From the NCBI GenBank assembly GCA_021825285.1, contig JAKAHW010000015.1, positions 1 to 12,559 of the forward strand: a stretch of DNA of 12,559 bases, in the 5' to 3' direction. Below the pieces are notes generated by a model, which searched no databases, was not told where the DNA came from, and saw only the letters and a list, made by a program, of their open reading frames with translations. Position numbers and translations under genes: made by a program. Below, piece after piece: positions 1 through 6,882 of this stretch (position 1 is the first letter of the stretch; every line of letters begins with the position of its first letter). Origin of the DNA: a bacterium. GTDB lineage: Bacteria > Patescibacteria > Microgenomatia > Levybacterales > GWA1-39-11.

Positions 1-72
1 TTCAATAATCTTTTTAATCTCTTTTTCGCGTGTTTCTTCAGGGTAAAGAGCCTCAAAATGTTCTGTTTCCAT
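1..72 (-). CDS. N-terminus of an unidentified protein, cut by the window edge
   Basis: Reading leftwards from an ATG at 72, the frame stays open for 24 codons to the window edge. It begins METEHFEALYPEETREKEIK and is followed by Lys/Ile/Glu residues. The segment is hydrophilic and probably helical, with no signal peptide. The gene is divergent from the large gene starting at 181, and the 108 bp between them must hold both promoters. A TAAAAT hexamer on the minus strand (79-84) would place transcription start almost on the ATG, so the message may be leaderless. Too little is visible to name a family. Confidence 0.5.
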   Translation of the reverse strand, partial: METEHFEALYPEETREKEIKKIIE

Positions 73-78
73 GCTTTA

Positions 79-107
79 ATTTTACTCTAAAGCGCTTAAT
101 TTTGCAT
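79..107 (-). promoter_or_regulatory. Possible promoter for the left-edge gene
   Basis: On the minus strand TAAAAT (79-84) matches five of six bases of the -10 consensus. With a 17-bp spacer the -35 would be ATGCAA (102-107), a three of six match. The predicted start falls at about base 72, the A of the ATG, implying a leaderless transcript. The -35 is poor, so this is tentative. Confidence 0.3.
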
Positions 108-180
108 TTGTAAGGCTTTTGTTAGGTTCCTAAAACGCAAAAATCAGGTTCAAATGGCGATTATTTATTAAACTCTCTCT

Positions 181-3100
181 ATGACGGTTGAGTTGACACA
201 CACGAAGCCTTTACCTTATTCTAGAAGTAGGCATATGGAAGCCCAAGGGGAAAATACTGGCAAAACAGAACAAGAGAAACAGGAAGTAGTGGTTCGTCCT
301 GAAGAAATTGAGAGGGCGATGAAAGCTTGGGAAAAATTCAATTCAGAAAGAAAACTTAAAGGAAAAGAGATTACAGAAGATGAAAAACAAGCGCAAAAAG
401 CACTTGCAGAAGCAGGACAATTACCACCGGAGCCAGGTCAAGCGCTACTGAAAGCCGCCGAAGCTGCTCGGATAATTCAAATTGAGGGTGATAAAAAAGA
501 ATTAATAGAACTCTTAGAAAGGATTAAGAAATTAAAAAAAGCAGGGGTTGACGTAACCCCATTTGTTTTACAAGGCAAAAATTTAATTACTCTTCTTTTC
601 TCAATTTCTGATGCCCAACCTTTAATTTCAGAATTTGAATCGGTTTTGACTCCTGAGGAAAAAGCAAAGCAAAGGGAAAATGATCCAAAAACCCAAGCTC
701 CTTTGGAAGTTCAAGAAAAAGCAAGAAGATATTGGTTGGATAAGGTTAGAACAGGTAAATATGAGCCTACGGAAGAAAATCTTGACAATGCAGCATATCT
801 AACAAAAAAGGGTAGAAGCGCAATTGGTGGAGGAGCGGGAATTTTTGGAGAAGACGAAGAAGAGCCGGAAATTGGGTTCCCCGCAAGAGAAGCAGCCGGA
901 AGACCGCAGCCGGATGAAATGACAGAACAAGTAAGGAGTCAGATCGCCGAATCCTATGGAATGTCGACTCCGGATGGAAAGAGGCTCTTTGACGACGTAA
1001 TGATGGTAAGGACAACAAACATGTTTGATTACAATTTTGTAGAAAGAATTAGAAGTCAGGCGCAGGACAATGTTACAGGAGGGCGAATGACTCCTCAGGA
1101 AGCAAGCATAATAAACGGTTTGCTAAATGAAGGAATGGCTATGAGGCAGAAACAAGAAAGTGAGCAAGGAAGAAGAGGCAGAGGTGGGGGAAAGTCGTCG
1201 GCAGCTTTAGAGCAAACATATTTAGACTGCGTCGTCAAAGCAAGGACTAAGTCAATAGAAGAATTAAAAGAAGAAATAGGTGAAGGAGGCGAGATAAGAA
1301 ATTTTTTGAAATCGCTTGAGCCTTTCAGGGAAAAGCCTTTTGAAAAAGAAAATTTAGACCAGTTGTTAGGGATGGCTGATGAGGCACAATTTCGAAAAGG
1401 ACTTGAGGATATTTTAAATACGGAAGGGAATGATGTTATGGCACGTGCTGTTGTTCAGGAAATGGGATTTAGCGCCCCCGCATCAATCCAGGAAATCGCT
1501 TACCAAATTATGGCTTATGAGGGGTCTGAGTTTCGAACCGGAGGAAAGTATCCTATGTTTAAAGTTGTTGTAAAAAGAGATGCTCAAGGACGAGAGAAAC
1601 CTCATTTGGAGTTCCAGCAGCATAATTTTATAAGATGGGCAAGAAACAAAATGATCAATTGGCACGAAAGCAATCCTGACGATCCGGGGGATATGTTTAA
1701 AGTTGTAGGAGTCTTTGGATCTTTAAGGCCTGTAAGCCTTGGGGAAATGATTTATGTTGACGCATTTTTCCGGGATAAAGATACGGGAAAAGTTCTTTCC
1801 GATTTAAGAACGCAGTTAATTTATGAAGCCTGGCCATTTAACTCTTTCAGAAATTTTGATATTGAATACAGAAATATGAAAGGAAGCGACGAAAAACTTC
1901 CTGAAAGTCTTCAGAAGATTTACATGGGAAATGTGGCAACAAAGAAGAATGTCTTAAATAAAGTTTTTAATATGGCAGATATTAGCGAAACATTTGATCC
2001 TTCAGAAAAAAATAGCAGGACCGGACAAGGTCTTCGAATGGCACTTCTTTCTTATTATTATCTTGGAAACTACGAAATGCTTAATAAAATTTTCAAGGAC
2101 CAAAGAGGTGGGGATTTAGCATTTTTAGACTTTAATAAATTTAAAGAGCAATTCATTAAAGGGCATATGGATGAAGATGGGTGGACAAGAGAAAAAGCTG
2201 AAGAAGAATTTAATAAAAACCCAAATTATATAAAAAGACATTTTGGAGGAGACGGGAAATTATTGGATTCACAAAGCAATAAAGAAGATTTTGTCAGGAC
2301 GTCAAATCTTTTTGACAGCGCAATGGTAAATATTCAACAAGTGGAAGAGATCAGGGAGAGAATAAGACTTTCCATAATGGAAAGGTTTGGAATTTCTTAT
2401 AATGACGCCAAGTATGCAGAGAATTTTGCTTACACAATGACCAGGTGGACAGGCATATCATCCCTAAATGATACGAATTCTGTTGGTTTTGACGCCTGGT
2501 CTAAAGTTTTAAATACGGGTTATTATCTTCAGCATCAATCCTCAGACAGGCGCGGAGGAGCTTTTGGAAACAGATACACAATGTTTCAATTTAAAAGACT
2601 AGGAGTAGATTTTTTCACAGGAGTGACAGATGTTAATAAAAAAAGCATTCTTGAATGGATTCAGGGAGGGCAAGGGGGTAATGTTGACTTTAGCCATCCA
2701 TCTGACAGCTTGCTTTTCGGAGAAAACACAATGACCCAGTTTTACGCAAATCACATAAGCAGGACCTTCCAAACTTTTCATTCTTTTGTTGGGTCAAAAG
2801 CACTAAAGCTTAACGAAATAGTTTTTACTGATAGTACGGGATTTGTTCATACCGATCCTGAAAAATTTGACGAGCTTTATAAAGAAGGGTTTTTAAAACC
2901 AATGAGATATGCTTATGCTACTTGGCCCGGAACAGACCTTACAGAGGAAGTTCCCGTTTTTGAAGAAGAAAAATACAAGGATGCAGATGGAAGGATAAGG
3001 ACAAGAATGGTTTGGAAATCACAACCTTTGGCAAGAAGAATGTTTGGGAAAATGATGTTTAACGACATGAGATATTATCTCAATGGGGAATGGGTAGATT

Positions 3101-3681
3101 TTAAATATAGCGAAATGTTAAAGCCAAAAGATGATTTTGTTTCAGAGTTTTATGAAGCAAAAAAAAGATTAAATGGTAATAAATATGAGGGGGAAAACGG
3201 AGCTTACCAAAAGATTCAAGACGAAAGCCTTGTAAATAATCCAGACAATCTAAGGGTATATCAAGAAACTGTAAAAAAAGGAGAATACCAGAATCCTGAA
3301 ACAATAGAATATGCATTTAGGGGACCCGGAAGAGCATATTTTTGGAGGGAAGCGGCAAAAGTAAGGCTTGCGGCGGAAATTAAAGAAGGAAGAAAAAGGG
3401 GAACAATGAGAAAGAGGATGACATTTGAAGAGACAGAAAATTTTATAGCCATACTTGAGCAAATGGATGCTGATATTCAAGGATCAGAAGAAGGGTTTGA
3501 GACAGTCAGGCCAGGGAAAAGGTTTTTTTCACCTGAGGAGATACAGTGGATAAGAAAAAAAGCAGGAGTAAGTTTTTGGAAAATGGCAGGAACTGATGCA
3601 GGCATGGCAATATTAGAAGGGTCGGCTCCAGGATTCTTCCAGGCATTGTGGGCGCTTTTCTCCAATACTTTTAAAAGTTAA
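181..3681 (+). CDS. Giant 1,166-residue protein of unknown function
   Basis: I do not recognise this family. There is no signal peptide and no convincing internal membrane segment, so it is probably cytoplasmic or membrane-associated. Residues about 20-190 are rich in Lys, Glu and Gln and look helical or coiled. A Gly-then-acidic linker (about 215-232) and an RGRGGG linker (about 330-337) separate this from a long C-terminal part (about 345-1150) that is unusually rich in Tyr, Phe and Trp. The last 25 residues are hydrophobic and could be an amphipathic anchor. I see only one cysteine, near residue 349. ATG 181 has no ribosome-binding site; a second in-frame ATG lies at 235 (Met19). The gene is convergent with the VirB6-like gene, so a link to a secretion or surface apparatus is possible but only by neighbourhood. 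Confidence 0.9.
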   Translation: MTVELTHTKPLPYSRSRHMEAQGENTGKTEQEKQEVVVRPEEIERAMKAWEKFNSERKLKGKEITEDEKQAQKALAEAGQLPPEPGQALLKAAEAARIIQIEGDKKELIELLERIKKLKKAGVDVTPFVLQGKNLITLLFSISDAQPLISEFESVLTPEEKAKQRENDPKTQAPLEVQEKARRYWLDKVRTGKYEPTEENLDNAAYLTKKGRSAIGGGAGIFGEDEEEPEIGFPAREAAGRPQPDEMTEQVRSQIAESYGMSTPDGKRLFDDVMMVRTTNMFDYNFVERIRSQAQDNVTGGRMTPQEASIINGLLNEGMAMRQKQESEQGRRGRGGGKSSAALEQTYLDCVVKARTKSIEELKEEIGEGGEIRNFLKSLEPFREKPFEKENLDQLLGMADEAQFRKGLEDILNTEGNDVMARAVVQEMGFSAPASIQEIAYQIMAYEGSEFRTGGKYPMFKVVVKRDAQGREKPHLEFQQHNFIRWARNKMINWHESNPDDPGDMFKVVGVFGSLRPVSLGEMIYVDAFFRDKDTGKVLSDLRTQLIYEAWPFNSFRNFDIEYRNMKGSDEKLPESLQKIYMGNVATKKNVLNKVFNMADISETFDPSEKNSRTGQGLRMALLSYYYLGNYEMLNKIFKDQRGGDLAFLDFNKFKEQFIKGHMDEDGWTREKAEEEFNKNPNYIKRHFGGDGKLLDSQSNKEDFVRTSNLFDSAMVNIQQVEEIRERIRLSIMERFGISYNDAKYAENFAYTMTRWTGISSLNDTNSVGFDAWSKVLNTGYYLQHQSSDRRGGAFGNRYTMFQFKRLGVDFFTGVTDVNKKSILEWIQGGQGGNVDFSHPSDSLLFGENTMTQFYANHISRTFQTFHSFVGSKALKLNEIVFTDSTGFVHTDPEKFDELYKEGFLKPMRYAYATWPGTDLTEEVPVFEEEKYKDADGRIRTRMVWKSQPLARRMFGKMMFNDMRYYLNGEWVDFKYSEMLKPKDDFVSEFYEAKKRLNGNKYEGENGAYQKIQDESLVNNPDNLRVYQETVKKGEYQNPETIEYAFRGPGRAYFWREAAKVRLAAEIKEGRKRGTMRKRMTFEETENFIAILEQMDADIQGSEEGFETVRPGKRFFSPEEIQWIRKKAGVSFWKMAGTDAGMAILEGSAPGFFQALWALFSNTFKS

Positions 3682-5549
3682 GTTCTGGTTTCTTCAGGAG
3701 GAACTGGTTGACCAAGTTGAGCTGCTTCGTTTGCTTCTTGTGCTCGTTGGTTTTGAGCTCTAGCCTGTTCAACTCTTTGCCTTCTTTCTGCTTCTTGTCT
3801 TTGTCTTTCGGCTTGTGCAGTCTGTTCGGGGGTTCTTGCCCTTTCTCTGAGCCAGTTCACGCGACTTCCAACAGCCCTAAGTCCTCTTCCGACAGGTCCA
3901 GGTGTTGCTCCTGGTTGGGGTTGGGTTCTGCTTCTGTAGAAATTTTGTGCAGCCAGTTTTGCGGTATTTCGTATGACTCCTCCTTCACGTTTTCCTGTAA
4001 ACGGATTTTTTCTACCCATCAGACCTCTACCCATAGGAGTAAATAATTGTTGGTTCATTCCTGTCCCCATCTTAAGGGTTGCTCCTACAGCACTTGAATA
4101 CTTTCCTTCGGGAGCTTTTATTGCTGCTCTTACCATAGTTACGACTTGAGGAGTCAACAGTATAATGCCAAGACCTATTAAAGCGCCAAAATTATCGTGG
4201 TCTCCGGGATTTCCGACAAATGGGGGGGTAAATTGACCGCCTGTCCCTTTAGTACCGAATTTTTCAATAAAAATTCTTCCAATCAAAAACATAAAAAGCG
4301 TCGCCGGAAAAGCCGATAAATTCCCTACCATGTCTCTCATCCACATTCCGAAGTTTCTGGTTGAGCCCGGAATTAGCCCTCCTGCTATCCAAAAGGGAGC
4401 AATAACCGTATTAATAAGAATAAAAATGTAGGCTTTAATCAGCTGAAACCAAAGCCTGAAAAGGGCCGTAAGCATAGCCGCGATAATTATAAAGAATGCG
4501 ACAATTCCTCCAACAATTCCTAGCATTTTATCAACTCCGAATCCAAAAAGTCCTCCTGCGACTCCTCCAACAATTCCTCCAACTACATTTCCTACTCCTG
4601 GAACAATTATGCCTGCAACTGCACCAAAAAGCATCCCTCCCAGGGCGCCAATAATTCTTCCATAAATTCCGATGTTAAATAGGTTTGCGATGACTGAACC
4701 TATCCCTACGGAAGCATCTTTTGCGATTCCTGCCCCTCCTAAAAACCCTACTGTGCTAATAGGGTTTGCTCCCTGAATAGTGTTTGGGTTAAGTCCTGAA
4801 ACATCAACGTGAAGAGTAGGAGTGGTAAACAAATTGTATATAAGGTAAAGCATTACATACATCATGTCTATTAAAAATCCGGCAATTGCATAAGAAAAAG
4901 TGACCAACACAAGCGCAATAATTATTTTAGGGATTTGGTTTTGGATAGTCATAACAGTTCTGGGGTCTATTTTTATCCGGAACATTATTCCAAGCCCGAT
5001 TACGACAAAAACAAAAACAAAGAAAAGATATACCACGTTTCTAAAAACCTTCCATAACTCAAGTATTGGAGCTAAACCATCAAATCCTATACCGGTTCCG
5101 ATACTTGCGTTTGGGTCTGGACGGCTTGTTGTCCCCCGATCTTCGGATCCATCCAGTGTTTTTGCATAGCTTTTTTTTGCTACACCAAAATTATTTGCCA
5201 AATCAGAAAAATACTGACCGCTTGAGACAGGAACCTTAAAAGTCATCCCTATCATGTCTCCCATTATTCCTATTAGTCCATGGTTGCCCTCGACGTATCC
5301 AATTTTACCTGTTTTAATGTCAACCCCAAGGCATTTATTTTTTGGATTTATGGGGTCGATTCCTGCTGCTTGACATGAGAGTGCAGATAAAATCTCTATG
5401 AGAACTCCCTGCGAATAAGTATGGAAGTCACGGGGTACATCCGCATTCGTTTTTAACGGATAGTTTGTTGTTTGGGCAAAAACCGAAGTTTTAAATAAAA
5501 AACCAAATGAAGCTACAAAAAATAATAGCAAAAGGAATCTTGCTTTCAT
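3678..5549 (-). CDS. VirB6/TrbL-like polytopic membrane protein with signal peptide
   Basis: This 623-residue protein is probably an inner-membrane channel-like component of a type IV secretion or pilus-related machine; the family call rests on architecture, not a diagnostic motif. Residues 1-25 form a signal peptide ending VFA, before QTTNYP. An exported domain (about 26-165) holds two cysteines (59 and 73) that could pair. Hydrophobic segments follow at about 171-192, 207-240, 341-364, 366-390, 409-429 and 453-474. Residues about 296-338 form a glycine-zipper stretch with repeated GG and VGG motifs. The tail (about 480-623) is soluble: basic first, then Gln/Arg/Glu/Ala-rich and probably coiled coil (about 570-612). 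The start lies just downstream of a TTGACA promoter, with no Shine-Dalgarno site. Its stop overlaps that of the convergent giant gene. Confidence 0.85.
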   Translation of the reverse strand: MKARFLLLLFFVASFGFLFKTSVFAQTTNYPLKTNADVPRDFHTYSQGVLIEILSALSCQAAGIDPINPKNKCLGVDIKTGKIGYVEGNHGLIGIMGDMIGMTFKVPVSSGQYFSDLANNFGVAKKSYAKTLDGSEDRGTTSRPDPNASIGTGIGFDGLAPILELWKVFRNVVYLFFVFVFVVIGLGIMFRIKIDPRTVMTIQNQIPKIIIALVLVTFSYAIAGFLIDMMYVMLYLIYNLFTTPTLHVDVSGLNPNTIQGANPISTVGFLGGAGIAKDASVGIGSVIANLFNIGIYGRIIGALGGMLFGAVAGIIVPGVGNVVGGIVGGVAGGLFGFGVDKMLGIVGGIVAFFIIIAAMLTALFRLWFQLIKAYIFILINTVIAPFWIAGGLIPGSTRNFGMWMRDMVGNLSAFPATLFMFLIGRIFIEKFGTKGTGGQFTPPFVGNPGDHDNFGALIGLGIILLTPQVVTMVRAAIKAPEGKYSSAVGATLKMGTGMNQQLFTPMGRGLMGRKNPFTGKREGGVIRNTAKLAAQNFYRSRTQPQPGATPGPVGRGLRAVGSRVNWLRERARTPEQTAQAERQRQEAERRQRVEQARAQNQRAQEANEAAQLGQPVPPEETRT

Positions 5550-5562
5550 GATTACTAATTTT

Positions 5563-5592
5563 AGTATGAGGTAAGTAAGGTTTAAATGTCAA
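5563..5592 (-). promoter_or_regulatory. Promoter of the VirB6-like gene
   Basis: On the minus strand a perfect TTGACA (5587-5592) is followed after 18 bp by CATACT (5563-5568, four of six bases of the -10 consensus). Predicted transcription start is about 5555-5557, only 6-8 nt before the ATG at 5549. That leader is too short for a Shine-Dalgarno site. Confidence 0.6.
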
Positions 5593-5614
5593 CTGAGTCG
5601 TTTTAAGTAATTCA

Positions 5615-5643
5615 TTGACAAGAAACTTTCGAAAGAGTATCAT
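5615..5643 (+). promoter_or_regulatory. Promoter of the DUF5667-like gene
   Basis: A perfect TTGACA (5615-5620), an ideal 17-bp spacer and TATCAT (5638-5643, five of six) form one of the best housekeeping-sigma promoters in the window. The predicted start at about 5649-5651 leaves a leader of only 6-8 nt before ATG 5657. It sits back-to-back with the divergent promoter; the two -35 boxes are 22 bp apart. Confidence 0.75.
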
Positions 5644-5656
5644 TTAGTTCAGCAAA

Positions 5657-6202
5657 ATGAAGAAAAAATTAATTACTTTTTCGGTAATCCTTTTTGCCCT
5701 ATTTTTTATCAGAGCAAATTTTGTTTCTGCAGAAATCGCTACACAAAGTTCCACACCCACCGAAATAAATTATGAATTGCCGTACCCCGGAATTTTGCCG
5801 GATAGCCCCCTTTACTTTATTAAAACTTTAAGAGATAAAATCATAAGCATTTTAATTAACGACCAATTTAAAAGAGCTGAATTTGAACTTTTAACATCCG
5901 ATAAAAGACTTGCCGCTTCCCTTGCGTTGGCAAATAAAGGAAAAGACGCATTGGCCGTAACGACCTTTTCTAAAAGCAACAACTATTTTAAGCAAGCAAT
6001 TGACTCAACTCTAAAAGCCAAAGAAATGGGTAAAAATATTGACTCTTTAAAAGCAAATTTACCGTCAGCATTGAGAAAACATGAAGATGTTTTAAAGACT
6101 ATAACGACAAAATTGGATTCACAATACAAAAACCAGTTGGATGAAGAGAAGAGAAGGTTAGGTGCGTACGAAAAATTAGTAAGAGATTCTGTCCTCAAAT
6201 AA
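5657..6202 (+). CDS. Exported DUF5667-like protein
   Basis: A 181-residue secreted protein. Residues 1-25 are a signal peptide: a KKK start, a hydrophobic core, and cleavage after VSA. The mature part carries a YPGILPDSPLYFIKTLRDKI segment at about 43-62, which resembles the DSPLYxLK-type opening of DUF5667 domains, then a helical region with many Lys, Ala and Leu (about 75-181). It has no cysteines and no second membrane segment, so it is probably free outside the membrane. The function of DUF5667 is not established to my knowledge. The gene has its own promoter and is divergent from the VirB6-like gene, which suggests a cell-envelope role. The family call comes from recalled motif shape and is moderately secure; the reading frame and export signal are strong. 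Confidence 0.8.
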   Translation: MKKKLITFSVILFALFFIRANFVSAEIATQSSTPTEINYELPYPGILPDSPLYFIKTLRDKIISILINDQFKRAEFELLTSDKRLAASLALANKGKDALAVTTFSKSNNYFKQAIDSTLKAKEMGKNIDSLKANLPSALRKHEDVLKTITTKLDSQYKNQLDEEKRRLGAYEKLVRDSVLK

Positions 6203-6338
6203 GTGTATTTCCCATTTTTTGAATAAGAATTGTAACCATTTGGGTTAGTTGCCGGAGACCTTGTTTTGGTTTTTTTGTTACTTTTTAAAAGTTGAAGCTA
6301 AAAAAGACATTGGGATATTTTGATACATTTGTTAGTAG

Positions 6339-6367
6339 TTGACTATACAGATATAGTGCTTTACTAT
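6339..6367 (+). promoter_or_regulatory. Promoter of the nrdR-nrdJ operon
   Basis: TTGACT (6339-6344, five of six), a 17-bp spacer and TACTAT (6362-6367, four of six) predict transcription from about 6374, giving a roughly 30-nt leader before ATG 6405. The two NrdR-box-like sites overlap this element: one starts on the last -35 base and fills most of the spacer, the other covers the predicted start. That placement suits repression. Confidence 0.6.
6344..6359 (+). promoter_or_regulatory. NrdR box 1 (degenerate left half)
   Basis: Compared with the 16-bp NrdR box ACACWATATATWGTGT, the right half is well conserved (ATATAGTG, 6351-6358) while the left half is poor. It lies exactly 32 bp, about three helical turns, before box 2 and within the promoter spacer. 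The paired spacing supports it more than its own sequence does. Confidence 0.5.
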
Positions 6368-6375
6368 TTATTTTG

Positions 6376-6391
6376 GCACTAGATATAGTGA
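6376..6391 (+). promoter_or_regulatory. NrdR box 2
   Basis: GCACTAGATATAGTGA matches the NrdR box consensus at 13 of 16 positions by my count and is nearly palindromic (CACTA...TAGTG). It covers the predicted transcription start, 14 bp before the nrdR ATG. Known NrdR targets carry two such boxes about three turns apart, as here. Confidence 0.75.
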
Positions 6392-6404
6392 GCACCTTAA
6401 ATTT

Positions 6405-6854
6405 ATGCAGTGTCCATATTGTAAAAGTTCAGAAACAGAGGTTGTTGAGACAAGGGTAGCAGAGGAAGGCACAAATATAAGAAGAAGAAGGACCTGCAGT
6501 TCTTGCGGAAAACGCTTTACGACGTACGAAAGAATAGAAAATATTACATTAATAGTAAAGAAAAATGACGGAAGGCGTGAGCAATTTTCCCGCGAGAAAT
6601 TAAGAAGCGGAATAATAAAAGCTTGCGAGAAGACAAAAGTTTCGCTTGAAGAAATAAATAATATAGTAGACGACATTGAGCGGGAGCTTATGACAGGAGA
6701 TTCGGTCGAAATTGAGGGAAAAAAGATTGGGCAAATGACAGCGGTCAGGCTAAAAAAAGCCGACAAAGTAGCCTACATAAGATTCGCAAGTGTGTTTAAG
6801 AGGTTTGTGGACGTTGAAGATTTTGAAAAAGAGCTAAAGAGGCTTATTAATTAG
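6405..6854 (+). CDS. nrdR: NrdR, transcriptional repressor of ribonucleotide reductase genes
   Basis: NrdR binds ATP or dATP and represses ribonucleotide reductase genes when deoxynucleotides are plentiful. The 149-residue length is typical. A zinc ribbon is formed by Cys3, Cys6, Cys31 and Cys34, and the basic IRRRRTC stretch before the second pair is the usual DNA-contact region. The ATP-cone domain follows from about residue 49 (VKKNDGRREQFSREKLRSGI) to 139. The start sits 14 bp after a strong NrdR box, so the gene is probably autoregulated. No Shine-Dalgarno site is visible. nrdJ begins 28 bp downstream with no terminator between them, so the repressor and its main target appear to be one transcript. 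Confidence 0.97.
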   Translation: MQCPYCKSSETEVVETRVAEEGTNIRRRRTCSSCGKRFTTYERIENITLIVKKNDGRREQFSREKLRSGIIKACEKTKVSLEEINNIVDDIERELMTGDSVEIEGKKIGQMTAVRLKKADKVAYIRFASVFKRFVDVEDFEKELKRLIN

Positions 6855-6882
6855 TTAAAAACTTTAGAATTTATTTTAAAAT

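Noticed and set aside
121..132. TTAGG-TT-CCTAA inverted repeat between the first two genes as an operator
   Set aside because: It is a single short palindrome with no second copy and no clear position relative to a promoter, so it could be chance.
767..1018. Minus-strand frame of 83 codons inside the giant gene, and similar minus-strand frames across 1483-3665
   Set aside because: They lie antisense to a long uninterrupted gene, have no promoter or start signal, and read as the complement of its Lys/Glu-rich codons.
3708..4046. Plus-strand frame of 112 codons, Ser/Cys/Phe-rich
   Set aside because: It is antisense to the Gln/Arg/Glu-rich tail of the VirB6-like gene, and its composition is what that complement predicts.
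6230..6290. Terminator after the DUF5667-like gene (TAACC/GGTTA hairpin and a later T-run)
   Set aside because: The stem is only 5 bp, and the T-run lies about 30 nt beyond it, not directly after the hairpin.
6368..6766. Minus-strand frame of 132 codons over nrdR
   Set aside because: It is entirely antisense to nrdR and its promoter region, which have far stronger support.
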